From Candidatus Hydrogenedentota bacterium (GTDB lineage Bacteria > Hydrogenedentota > Hydrogenedentia > Hydrogenedentales > SLHB01), in NCBI GenBank assembly GCA_003552765.1, contig PUOI01000310.1, positions 1 to 7,403 on the forward strand: a stretch of 7,403 nucleotides of DNA, read 5' to 3'. Of this stretch, positions 1-5,986 are shown piece after piece (the first letter of the stretch is position 1; each line of letters starts with the position of its first letter). The notes beneath the pieces were generated by a model that saw only the letters and a program-made list of their open reading frames with translations, made no database searches and was not told the origin of the DNA. Position numbers and translations under genes: made by a program.

Positions 1-65
1 AATCCCTAGGCATTAGCTACCAAACACTGCGGCGCCGCATTGTGAAATATAAAATCGACAGCTGA
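1..65 (+). CDS. C-terminal end of a Fis-type HTH protein, probably an NtrC-family sigma54 response regulator (5' truncated by window edge)
   Basis: Read from base 3, the + strand encodes a short tail, LGISYQTLRRRIVKYKID followed by Ser, and stops at TGA 63-65. This matches the pattern of the Fis-type helix-turn-helix that ends NtrC/AtoC-class sigma54 activators (LGIS-x-x-T-L-x-R-K/R-I-x-x-Y-x-I/L). The GIS turn and the TL-RR recognition helix are both present. Only about 20 residues lie in the window, so the receiver and AAA+ domains are inferred, not seen. A Fis protein or another regulator with the same C-terminal domain is possible. The gene converges on aspS, with 66 bp between the two stop codons. 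The palindrome at 28-39 lies inside this reading frame and is therefore probably only codon content. Confidence 0.68.
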   Translation, partial: SLGISYQTLRRRIVKYKIDS

Positions 66-121
66 CGGCCGGTGATGCAATAGTGTCTGATCCCGCTGGA
101 CCACCTAAGCCGACGGATTCT

Positions 122-151
122 ACGTGAGATGTCACGTTTCCTTGGTTTTTT
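122..151 (+). terminator. Candidate terminator hairpin between the convergent regulator gene and aspS
   Basis: ACGTGA (122-127) and TCACGT (132-137) form a perfect 6-bp stem with a 4-nt loop. On the + strand it is followed by TTT, a short mixed stretch, and T6 at 146-151, so it could end transcription of the regulator gene at the left edge. On the - strand the same hairpin contains the aspS stop codon but is not followed by a T tract, so intrinsic termination of aspS here looks weaker. The stem is short and its terminator role is inferred. Confidence 0.35.
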
Positions 152-1943
152 CGACCAAGGCCTTCTTGAATTCCGCAACCAAACGCTTGTTGTTCCCCAG
201 AATGTCCAGCAACTGCCTGTCGTCCACCATGCTTGGCGCGCCCATGAGCAGGTCTTGAGCGCGTTGGTTCAGCGGGAAGGCGATGACCTCGCGGATGTTG
301 GGTTCGCCCGCCAGCAGCATGACGATGCGGTCGAAGCCCGGCGCGATGCCTCCGTGAGGGGGCGCCCCGTAGTGGAAGGCCTTCCAGAGCGCGGGGAACT
401 TGTTCTCGACGGTGGCCCGGTCGTAGCCCGCAATCTCGAACGCCTTCACCATGATGTCCGGGCGATGGTTCCGGATGGCGCCGGAGGATAGCTCGACCCC
501 GTTGCACACCACGTCGTATTGCAACGCGAGGACATCCAGGGGATCTTGCGTCTCCAAGGCCTCCAGTCCGCCCTGGGGCATGCTGAAGGGATTGTGCGAG
601 AACTCGACCTTCTTTTCATCCGGATTCCACTCGAACATCGGGAAATCCACGACCCAGCAGAAGGCGGCCAGATTCTCGTCTATGAGATCAAGGGCGTTTC
701 CAAGATACACGCGCACCCTGCCGAGCAATTGATTGGTTTCGTCCCGCGGCCCCGCGCCGAAGAAGAGCGCGTCGCCGTCCTTGGCGTTGGTTGCCGCTAT
801 AAGGCCTTGGCGCTCGGTCTCGCTTAGGAATTTCGCCACCGGCCCCTTCATCTCGCCATCGCGCAGGGCGATCCAGGCCAGGCCCTTGGCGCCTTCACTC
901 TTGGCGAAGGCCTCGGCGTCATCGAAGAACTTGCGGGACTGCTCCGCCGCGCCGGGCGCGTTGATCGCCTTCACCGCCCCGCCCTTCTCCACGGCGCCGC
1001 GAAAGACCTTGAACTCCGATTCCCGGAAGACATCACTCACGTCCGCCATTTCGAGCCCGAACCGGATGTCGGGCTTGTCCGTTCCGAATTTCTCCATGGC
1101 TTCCCGGTAGGGGATGCGGGGAAACGTCTCCGCGACGATCTTGCGGTTCGACAGCTCGGTGAACAGCCGCACCATCAGCCCCTCGATCTCCACGAACAAA
1201 TCGTCCTGCGTGATGTAGGACATCTCGATATCGATTTGGTAGAACTCGCCTGGGCTCCGGTCGGCGCGGGAATCCTCGTCACGGAAACAGGGCGCGATCT
1301 GAAAATACTTGTCGAATCCCGACGTCATCAGCAACTGCTTGAATTGCTGAGGCGCTTGGGGCAAGGCATAGAAGTGCCCGGGGTACAGACGGCTGGGGAC
1401 GAGATAGTCGCGGGCGCCCTCGGGCGATGAACTCGTAAGGATGGGCGTATGGAACTCGATGAACCCGCGCCCGGTCATGTATTCCCGCGTCAACTGCGCC
1501 GTGCGGGAGCGCAACAGGATGTTGTCGCGAAGCCGTTCACGGCGCAGGTCGAGGAAGCGGTACGTGAGCCGGGTATCCTCGGGATACTCGAGTTCTTGGT
1601 TGACGGGAAAGGGAAGGGCGTCCGCCGCCGAGTCCACCTTGAATTCTTCCACGGTGACTTCAATCTCGCCCGTGGGCAACTCCGAGTTCACGGTCTCCGG
1701 CGTGCGGGCCACCACTTGGCCGGTTATCGTTATGACGCTTTCGGGCCGGACGCGCGAGGCCTCGTCAAAAAAAGCGCGGTCCGGGTGAACGACGGCCTGC
1801 GTGAGGCCGTAAAAGTCCCGGAGATCGATGAAGAGCACCCCGCCGTGATCCCGTTTCCGGTGGACCCAGCCCGAGAGCTTCACGGTCTGGTTCACCTGGT
1901 TTTTGCGCAATTCGCCACAGGTGTGGGTACGATAGGGGTGCAT
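132..1943 (-). CDS. aspS: Aspartate--tRNA ligase (AspRS), likely non-discriminating Asp/Asn type
   Basis: This cytoplasmic class II aminoacyl-tRNA synthetase charges tRNA-Asp with aspartate using ATP. The 603-residue product has the usual length for bacterial AspRS with the GAD insert. In order: an N-terminal OB-fold anticodon-binding domain (about 1-110, GWVHRKRDHGG at 25-35), class II motif 1 (about 158-175), motif 2 (FRDEDSRADR, 220-229), the GAD insert (about 290-425), and motif 3 (GIAPGFDRIVML, 532-543, with Arg539). The start at 1943 gives MHPYRTHTCGELR, which aligns with known N-termini and has GGAG 11 nt upstream. The open frame extends to TTG 2147, but that codon is the -35 box of the likely promoter, so the extension is untranslated leader. 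An in-frame ATG at 1964 is a less likely alternative. His33 in RDHGG sits where discriminating E. coli AspRS has Leu and non-discriminating P. aeruginosa AspRS has His. This suggests Asp-tRNA-Asn may also be made and then amidated by GatCAB. Confidence 0.97.
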   Translation of the reverse strand: MHPYRTHTCGELRKNQVNQTVKLSGWVHRKRDHGGVLFIDLRDFYGLTQAVVHPDRAFFDEASRVRPESVITITGQVVARTPETVNSELPTGEIEVTVEEFKVDSAADALPFPVNQELEYPEDTRLTYRFLDLRRERLRDNILLRSRTAQLTREYMTGRGFIEFHTPILTSSSPEGARDYLVPSRLYPGHFYALPQAPQQFKQLLMTSGFDKYFQIAPCFRDEDSRADRSPGEFYQIDIEMSYITQDDLFVEIEGLMVRLFTELSNRKIVAETFPRIPYREAMEKFGTDKPDIRFGLEMADVSDVFRESEFKVFRGAVEKGGAVKAINAPGAAEQSRKFFDDAEAFAKSEGAKGLAWIALRDGEMKGPVAKFLSETERQGLIAATNAKDGDALFFGAGPRDETNQLLGRVRVYLGNALDLIDENLAAFCWVVDFPMFEWNPDEKKVEFSHNPFSMPQGGLEALETQDPLDVLALQYDVVCNGVELSSGAIRNHRPDIMVKAFEIAGYDRATVENKFPALWKAFHYGAPPHGGIAPGFDRIVMLLAGEPNIREVIAFPLNQRAQDLLMGAPSMVDDRQLLDILGNNKRLVAEFKKALVEKTKET

Positions 1944-1954
1944 TGGATATACTT

Positions 1955-1959
1955 CTCCC
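1955..1959 (-). promoter_or_regulatory. Shine-Dalgarno of aspS
   Basis: On the - strand, GGGAG lies 11 nt before ATG 1943. The spacing is somewhat long, but it is the best purine-rich site near either in-frame ATG. It supports the start that matches the family N-terminus rather than ATG 1964, which has only a weak GAG upstream. Confidence 0.5.
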
Positions 1960-1989
1960 GTCATGAGATTCTCGTTTGCCGGCACATAG

Positions 1990-2007
1990 GCCGCCTGAGT
2001 AGGCGGC
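1990..2007 (-). promoter_or_regulatory. Hairpin in the aspS leader
   Basis: GCCGCCT and AGGCGGC pair perfectly over 7 bp around a 4-nt loop. The hairpin starts 47 nt upstream of the aspS ATG. It is not followed by a T tract on the - strand, so it is not an obvious terminator, and no T-box consensus is seen beside it. It probably shapes the leader RNA. Any regulatory role is inferred. Confidence 0.4.
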
Positions 2008-2118
2008 GCCGCGTTCCCTACTTGGAAGGGGGCTAGGGGATATCCCTTCTGAATTCGGAGACACCCCGCCTGATCCGGCAAGATTAGGCTTGATACAAGT
2101 TGATCGCAGAATGGCCGT

Positions 2119-2147
2119 ATGGTAGCCGCCGCGGGATTCGATGTCAA
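2119..2147 (-). promoter_or_regulatory. Sigma70-type promoter of aspS
   Basis: Read on the - strand, a perfect -35 box TTGACA (2147-2142) is followed after exactly 17 bp by TACCAT (2124-2119), which matches 4 of 6 bases of the -10 consensus. Transcription would begin near 2112 and give a leader of about 165-170 nt before ATG 1943. The direction and position fit aspS. Confidence 0.6.
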
Positions 2148-2223
2148 ACCGGCGAGTGCATAGGCAAGGGACTTAACCCCGCCCCGCTCGCGCTAGAATC
2201 GCGAATGGGGTTGCACGATGAAC

Positions 2224-2238
2224 TCAAGCCAGATTCGT
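2224..2238 (+). repeat. Imperfect direct repeat, copy 1
   Basis: TCAAGCCAGATTCGT here and TCAAGCCAGGTTCGT at 2368-2382 agree at 14 of 15 positions in the same orientation, 144 bp apart start to start. This copy lies upstream of the candidate ctpA promoter, where an activator or repressor could bind. Its function is unknown. Confidence 0.6.
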
Positions 2239-2246
2239 CCGGCGGT

Positions 2247-2278
2247 TTGACCGGATATCGTGGCAAGTATGCTACAAT
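2247..2278 (+). promoter_or_regulatory. Candidate promoter for the ctpA-rph-rdgB-tsaC run
   Basis: TACAAT at 2273-2278 matches the -10 consensus at 5 of 6 positions and is preceded by TGC, an extended -10 element. The nearest -35-like box is TTGACC (2247-2252), 20 bp upstream. That is longer than the usual 16-18 bp, so the extended -10 would have to compensate. Transcription from here would leave a leader of about 280 nt before ctpA. I found no better candidate closer to the gene. Confidence 0.38.
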
Positions 2279-2367
2279 AGACACAGTAGAGTTGACTTCT
2301 GGGCGCTTTTTGGAGCCTTGCCGCAAGTTTGCCAGGTCGCATGTGCGGGGCGCTGAAGAACGCCAGA

Positions 2368-2382
2368 TCAAGCCAGGTTCGT
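2368..2382 (+). repeat. Imperfect direct repeat, copy 2
   Basis: TCAAGCCAGGTTCGT differs from the copy at 2224-2238 only at its tenth base. It lies downstream of the candidate promoter, inside the presumed ctpA leader. The two copies therefore bracket the promoter, an arrangement compatible with a looping regulator or with a small local duplication. Confidence 0.6.
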
Positions 2383-2413
2383 GGAGACTGCGGGCGGCGG
2401 TATCCGGTGTGCG

Positions 2414-2434
2414 GGGAAGGAAAACAGGCTTCCC
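2414..2434 (+). other. Hairpin in the presumed ctpA leader
   Basis: GGGAAG (2414-2419) and CTTCCC (2429-2434) form a perfect 6-bp stem around a 9-nt loop. The following ATTGTTTG is only moderately T-rich, so a terminator or attenuator is possible but not well supported. Confidence 0.3.
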
Positions 2435-2534
2435 ATTGTTTGCTCGCTAGAAAGACGGTCCATTAGCATTACTTTCACGAATGTGGCCTCCGTTGCCAAG
2501 AGTGCGTTTTGTCCCATGGCGGGAATTGCCAGAT

Positions 2535-2550
2535 GGTCCTTGAACGGACC
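2535..2550 (+). promoter_or_regulatory. Hairpin next to the ctpA ribosome-binding site
   Basis: GGTCC (2535-2539) and GGACC (2546-2550) can pair around the loop TTGAAC. The stem ends four bases before the Shine-Dalgarno GGAGG (2555-2559). It could modulate ribosome access or protect the 5' end of a processed mRNA. Both roles are inferred. Confidence 0.3.
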
Positions 2551-2564
2551 GGTTGGAGGAAATC

Positions 2565-3938
2565 ATGCGCAGTACAAAGTCTCACTTCTTCACGCTGTTC
2601 GCATTTATGGCATGCACGGTGCTCGTGCTGTCCAACGGCTTTGCGAACCGGGTGCTGGCCTCCGAAGGCCAGGCCGACGTTTATCGCAGTATCGCCCCCA
2701 TAGGCGACGTCCTCAACGAGATTATGGAGAGCTATGTAGAAGAGCCGGATATTGATGAAGTTGTGGAAGGGGCGCTCGTAGGCATGATGAACGCCCTGGA
2801 CCGCCACAGCTCTTACGTATCCGCCGAAATGCTCCAGAATATGCGCGAGGACCATCAAGGCGAGTTCGAGGGCATCGGCATCTCCATCGAGCAAGACGAT
2901 GAGCAGAATATCCGGGTGGTGCAACCCATCGCCGGAAGCCCGGCCTCCCGCAAGGACGTACGCGCCGGAGACATCATTGTCGAAATCAATGGCGAGAACG
3001 CGCACGGCATGAGCCTGAGCGAGGCGGCGCAAGAAATTCGGGGGCCGGAAGGCACCACCGTTGAACTCAAACTCCTGCGGCGCCCGGAAAACGGCGGCAC
3101 AGCCGAAGTGTTGGATTTGGAGATTGAACGGGGCAAGATTCCCATCGAGAGCGTCAAGGAAGCCCGGCTGGTGGATGATGGCATAGGCTACATTTACATC
3201 AGTGATTTCAAGGCGGGCACGGCGGATGAGATACGGGAAGCCATCGCGGACCTCAAGGACGAAGGCATGACCGCGTTGGTGCTTGATCTCCGGTGGAACC
3301 CGGGCGGTCTGCTCAGCGCTTCGAAGGAAGCCACGGAGATCTTTCTGCCTCAGGACACCCTGGTCACGTATACGGAAGGCCGCGGGTCGAATGGCGAGGC
3401 CTCCGGAAATGACTTGCGGTTGTACACCGAGGAGAGCCCCGAACTTCCGGAGAATTTCCCCGTCGTCATCTTGGTGAACGGACAGACCGCGAGTTCGTCG
3501 GAGATCGTGACGGGGGCCTTGCAGTACTGGGCGCGCGCCATTGTCGTCGGCGAAAAGACCTACGGCAAGGGCAGCGTGCAGACCCTGATCCCGTTGCGCC
3601 GGCCCGAAAACAGCGCCCTGCGGCTGACCACGGCCCATTACTACACCCCAGGCGATATTACTATTGACAAGGAAGGCATCCGCCCGGACGTGGAAGTGGA
3701 AATGGACCTCGAAGCGCAGTTGGGGGTGCAACGCCGGCTTCACCGGGACGACGTGGATGAAGAGGTCGAGGACGCCCAGTTGCAGCGGGCAATCGAAATC
3801 CTTCAAGAGGATGACGTGTTTGATAACCTCATCGCCCGGTATCACCAGGACCCCAGCGTCACCCAAGTCGCTTGGCAGGAAGATAGCGAACAAGAGACGG
3901 AAGAGGAAGCCGAGAACGGCGAATCGGCTTCTCAATGA
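2565..3938 (+). CDS. ctpA: Carboxyl-terminal processing protease, S41A family (CtpA/Prc type)
   Basis: This serine protease cleaves substrates near their C-termini in the envelope and acts in maturation or turnover of exported proteins. The 457-residue product begins with a basic, then hydrophobic stretch (about 7-28) that is a signal peptide or membrane anchor, with a possible signal-peptidase site after VLA (30-32). There is no lipobox. Then come the conserved LDRHSSYV segment (78-85), a PDZ domain (about 95-185, with GIGISIE), and the S41 protease core (about 205-375). The Ser-Lys pair is visible: Ser310 in TASSSEI and Lys335 in YGKGSVQ, 25 residues apart as in characterised CtpA proteins, with Gln339 four residues on. 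The C-terminus after about 380 is helical and ends in a very acidic tail. ATG 2565 has an excellent Shine-Dalgarno, GGAGG, 5 nt upstream. A TTG at 2553 is in frame but overlaps that site and is rejected. Its stop overlaps the rph start. Confidence 0.96.
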   Translation: MRSTKSHFFTLFAFMACTVLVLSNGFANRVLASEGQADVYRSIAPIGDVLNEIMESYVEEPDIDEVVEGALVGMMNALDRHSSYVSAEMLQNMREDHQGEFEGIGISIEQDDEQNIRVVQPIAGSPASRKDVRAGDIIVEINGENAHGMSLSEAAQEIRGPEGTTVELKLLRRPENGGTAEVLDLEIERGKIPIESVKEARLVDDGIGYIYISDFKAGTADEIREAIADLKDEGMTALVLDLRWNPGGLLSASKEATEIFLPQDTLVTYTEGRGSNGEASGNDLRLYTEESPELPENFPVVILVNGQTASSSEIVTGALQYWARAIVVGEKTYGKGSVQTLIPLRRPENSALRLTTAHYYTPGDITIDKEGIRPDVEVEMDLEAQLGVQRRLHRDDVDEEVEDAQLQRAIEILQEDDVFDNLIARYHQDPSVTQVAWQEDSEQETEEEAENGESASQ

Positions 3939-4645
3939 TCCGGCCGGACGATCGCGCTGCTGACGCCTTACGCCCAGTCGCCATGGAGCGGGGGTACACG
4001 AAGTTCGCCGAGGGGTCCGTGCTCATAAGCGTGGGGAATACGCGGGTGCTCTGCACCGCGACGGTAGAGGACCAGGTTCCCGCCTTCCTTCGCGAGTCTG
4101 GGACGGGGTGGGTCACGGCGGAATACGCCATGCTCCCCCGTAGCGCCTCGGGCCGCATTAGCCGGGATTCCGCGCACCGGGGGCGCGCCGTGGAGATTAG
4201 CCGCTTCATCGGCCGCTCCCTGAGGTGCGCGGTGGATCTGTCTGCGCTCGGCGAACGTTGCGTCACCCTGGACTGCGATGTGCTTCAGGCCGACGGCGGC
4301 ACGCGCACGGCCGCGATTACGGGCGCGTATGTGGCCTTGCATGACGCGCTCACTCTGCTGGTTGAAGAGGGGAAGCTGCGGCGGTTGCCTCTGCTTGGGC
4401 AATGCGCCGCGACAAGCGTGGGCATGGTGGAAGGTGAGCCCTGCCTGGATCTCTGTTACGAAGAAGACGTCGCGGCGGATGTGGACATGAACGTCGTCAT
4501 GCGCAGCGATGGCGCCTATATCGAAGTATCGGGAGCGGCGGAGGGGGATGCCTTCTCCCGCCAAGAGATGAACGCGATGCTAGACCTCGCCGAAACGGGT
4601 ATCCGGCAACTGTTTTACTATCAAAAGGAAGCGTTGGGACTGTGA
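3935..4645 (+). CDS. rph: Ribonuclease PH
   Basis: RNase PH is a phosphate-dependent 3'-5' exoribonuclease that trims tRNA precursors after the CCA end, working as a hexameric ring in the cytoplasm. The 236-residue product covers the whole family: [14 protein letters not shown] at the N-terminus, [12 protein letters not shown] (58-69), FIGRSLR (91-97), the phosphate-binding stretch QADGGTRTA (118-126), and the acidic active-site segment [14 protein letters not shown] (175-188) with Asp178 and Asp184. The loop before GRAVEI (83-88) is about three residues shorter than usual, and the common GRT reads GRA. The ATG overlaps the ctpA stop (ATGA) and has no clear Shine-Dalgarno of its own, so translation is probably coupled to ctpA. 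The rph-rdgB pair that follows is a common arrangement in bacteria. Confidence 0.96.
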   Translation: MIRPDDRAADALRPVAMERGYTKFAEGSVLISVGNTRVLCTATVEDQVPAFLRESGTGWVTAEYAMLPRSASGRISRDSAHRGRAVEISRFIGRSLRCAVDLSALGERCVTLDCDVLQADGGTRTAAITGAYVALHDALTLLVEEGKLRRLPLLGQCAATSVGMVEGEPCLDLCYEEDVAADVDMNVVMRSDGAYIEVSGAAEGDAFSRQEMNAMLDLAETGIRQLFYYQKEALGL

Positions 4646-5241
4646 GCCAGGAGCTTGTGGTTGCGTCAGGCAACCGTGACAAAGCCGCCGAAGTCGCCAA
4701 GCTCTTGGCGGACACATCATGGCGCATTCGGACGCTGGCCGATTATTTGCCCGTCGATGAGCCCGTGGAAGACGGGGAGACGTTCGAGGAGAACGCCCTT
4801 TTAAAAGCGCGTTACTACGTAGCCGCGGTGGGCGCGCCTTGTGTCGCGGATGACTCCGGCCTGGAAGTTGACGTGTTGAACGGCGCGCCCGGCGTGTTCT
4901 CGGCCCGCTACGCGGGCGAAGGCTGCTCTTATGCCGACAATAACGCGAAACTCCTTCGTGAGTTGGCGAGTTATCGCGGAAAGGAGTCCAGGCAAGCCCG
5001 TTTCCGGTGCTGCGCGGCGTACGTGGATCCCGAGGGAACGGAGCTTGTCGCCGAGGGAACCGTGGAAGGCCACATCGCCGCGGAACCGCGCGGCGCGAAC
5101 GGCTTTGGCTACGACCCTGTGTTCATTCCCAAAGGCTTCGACGCCACGTTTGGGGAACTCCCGCCCGAAACCAAGCACGCCATCAGTCATCGAGGCCGCG
5201 CCTTCCGTCAATTGCGGGAGTTGCTAACCGGACTTGAGTGA
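4642..5241 (+). CDS. rdgB: dITP/XTP pyrophosphatase (Ham1/RdgB family)
   Basis: This enzyme hydrolyses non-canonical purine nucleoside triphosphates (dITP, ITP, XTP) to the monophosphate and pyrophosphate, keeping deaminated purines out of DNA and RNA. The 199-residue product is full length for the family. Visible motifs are SGN-x-x-K near the N-terminus (9-14), FEENALLKA (48-56), ADDSGLEVD (69-77) with the likely catalytic Asp71, [12 protein letters not shown] (83-94), [11 protein letters not shown] (151-161) and SHRGRA (182-187) for base recognition. The start is GTG 4642, whose last two bases lie in the rph stop codon (GTGA). A weak AAGGA lies 12 nt upstream, so coupling to rph is likely. 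No later in-frame start would keep the SGN nucleotide-binding motif. RdgB sits with rph and tsaC in a nucleotide and tRNA maintenance run. Confidence 0.96.
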   Translation: MSQELVVASGNRDKAAEVAKLLADTSWRIRTLADYLPVDEPVEDGETFEENALLKARYYVAAVGAPCVADDSGLEVDVLNGAPGVFSARYAGEGCSYADNNAKLLRELASYRGKESRQARFRCCAAYVDPEGTELVAEGTVEGHIAAEPRGANGFGYDPVFIPKGFDATFGELPPETKHAISHRGRAFRQLRELLTGLE

Positions 5242-5248
5242 GGCTGCC

Positions 5249-5284
5249 ATGGCGGAACAAGTTCGGGGCGTCCGAAGCCTCTGA
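5249..5284 (+). CDS. Possible 11-codon minicistron upstream of tsaC
   Basis: ATG 5249 opens a short frame encoding MAEQVRGVRSL and ending at TGA 5282-5284. The final A of that stop is the first base of the tsaC ATG (TGATG). GAGG at 5240-5243 lies 5 nt before this ATG, whereas tsaC has no recognisable Shine-Dalgarno. Ribosomes finishing the minicistron could therefore reinitiate on tsaC. The peptide itself resembles nothing I know. It may be chance, since it fits into a 42-bp gap. Confidence 0.35.
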   Translation: MAEQVRGVRSL

Positions 5285-5886
5285 TGAAGATTCTCCCCCC
5301 CCAATCGAGCGGTTTCCAAGATGCGGCTGACGTGTTGCGTAAAGACGGCATCGTGGCCTATCCCACCGAAACGGTGTACGGATTGGCCGTGAACCCGTTT
5401 TCCCCGGCCGCACTGGAAAGGCTGTTGGACGCGAAAGGCCGGGACGCCAGCAAGGGCATCCTTCTCATCGTGGCGGATTCCAACCAGCTCGAACGCGTGG
5501 TCCGCGACATGCCGGATGAAGCGTTGCCGCTTATCGAGGCCTTCTGGCCGGGACCGCTTACCCTGTTGTTTCCGGCTACGGGTGATGTCGCCGACGTGCT
5601 GCTCGGTCCCTCCGGCAAAGTCGCCGTGCGCTGTCCCGGTCACGCGGCCGCCCGGGAACTGTGCGCCGTATTCGGGGGACCGCTGACCTCGACCTCGGCC
5701 AATCGCGCCGGCGAGGCTCCCGCAACGCGCGCCGAAGCGATTGAATTACCCGGGGTTGACGCCGTGCTGGATGGCGGAATGCTGCCGCCTGCCCAACCCA
5801 GCACGCTCCTCGACCCCGAAACAGGGACCATCCTGCGTGAAGGCGCGATAGACAGGCAAACGCTCGCCCCGTTTCTGAAGGGCTGA
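5284..5886 (+). CDS. tsaC: L-threonylcarbamoyladenylate synthase (TsaC/YrdC family)
   Basis: TsaC makes threonylcarbamoyl-AMP from threonine, bicarbonate and ATP. TsaD and its partners then transfer the group to A37 of ANN-decoding tRNAs, giving t6A. The 200-residue product is a lone YrdC domain, without the extra C-terminal domain of the longer Sua5 form. Visible family features are AYPTETVYGLA (25-35), the Lys51/Arg53/Lys57 cluster in KGRDASKGI, FWPGPLTLLFP (87-97), the nucleotide-binding STSAN (136-140) and STLLD...ILREGAI (173-189). ATG 5284 is the only possible ATG, GTG or TTG start: the frame is closed at the rdgB stop and no other such codon follows before it. No Shine-Dalgarno is seen directly upstream, which fits coupling to the short frame ending at TGATG. 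A run of eight C residues at 5295-5302 spans codons 4 to 7. Confidence 0.95.
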   Translation: MKILPPQSSGFQDAADVLRKDGIVAYPTETVYGLAVNPFSPAALERLLDAKGRDASKGILLIVADSNQLERVVRDMPDEALPLIEAFWPGPLTLLFPATGDVADVLLGPSGKVAVRCPGHAAARELCAVFGGPLTSTSANRAGEAPATRAEAIELPGVDAVLDGGMLPPAQPSTLLDPETGTILREGAIDRQTLAPFLKG

Positions 5887-5895
5887 CCCCGTTTT

Positions 5896-5924
5896 TTGCC
5901 TTACCCGGCGGTTCTCCGTACAAT
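5896..5924 (+). promoter_or_regulatory. Candidate sigma70-type promoter of hslU
   Basis: TTGCCT (5896-5901, 4 of 6 against the -35 consensus) and TACAAT (5919-5924, 5 of 6 against the -10) are separated by exactly 17 bp. The site lies in the 100-bp gap after tsaC and would start transcription near 5931, about 55 nt before hslU. I see no heat-shock (sigma32-like) promoter at usable spacing. Confidence 0.5.
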
Positions 5925-5986
5925 GGCGCGTGAGTCTCCTTTGAACAACACCCTGCATTTCACAAACCACGTGAGGTCCATTCCGG

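Larger units (their letters stand above)
1944..2564. other. Divergent intergenic region between aspS and ctpA
   Basis: These 621 bp contain no reading frame that looks like a protein. The open frames here lack family-like sequence, and the long aspS extension is better explained as leader. The - strand half holds the aspS promoter and a structured leader. The + strand half holds a candidate ctpA promoter near 2247-2278, two copies of an imperfect 15-bp repeat, and hairpins at 2414-2434 and 2535-2550. I see no tRNA, no recognisable riboswitch and no mobile element ends. Confidence 0.75.

Noticed and set aside
28..39. Perfect 12-bp palindrome TGCGGCGCCGCA as a terminator or operator
   Set aside because: It lies within the TLRRRI codons of the regulator gene and lacks a T tract, so arginine codons explain it.
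1981..2040. T-box riboswitch in the aspS leader, suggested by AGGGAACGCGG
   Set aside because: The T-box core AGGGTGGNACCGCG is not matched, and no following terminator with a T tract is present.
2261..2276. Sigma54-type promoter suggested by TGGCAAG and GCTACA
   Set aside because: The GG and GC elements are 7 bp apart instead of the required 10.
2100..2450. Small open frames on both strands in the aspS-ctpA gap (2100-2450 +, 2144-2371 -)
   Set aside because: Composition and starts are not gene-like, there are no recognisable motifs, and they overlap promoter elements.
2475..3935. A 486-codon open frame on the - strand antisense to ctpA
   Set aside because: It mirrors the ctpA codons in a GC-rich gene, has no recognisable domain and no sensible start context. 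ctpA on the other strand has complete catalytic motifs.
5880..5897. Intrinsic terminator after tsaC: GGG-CTGA-CCC followed by six Ts
   Set aside because: The stem is only three base pairs and overlaps the tsaC stop, and the T run also forms part of the hslU -35 region. It is too weak to call.
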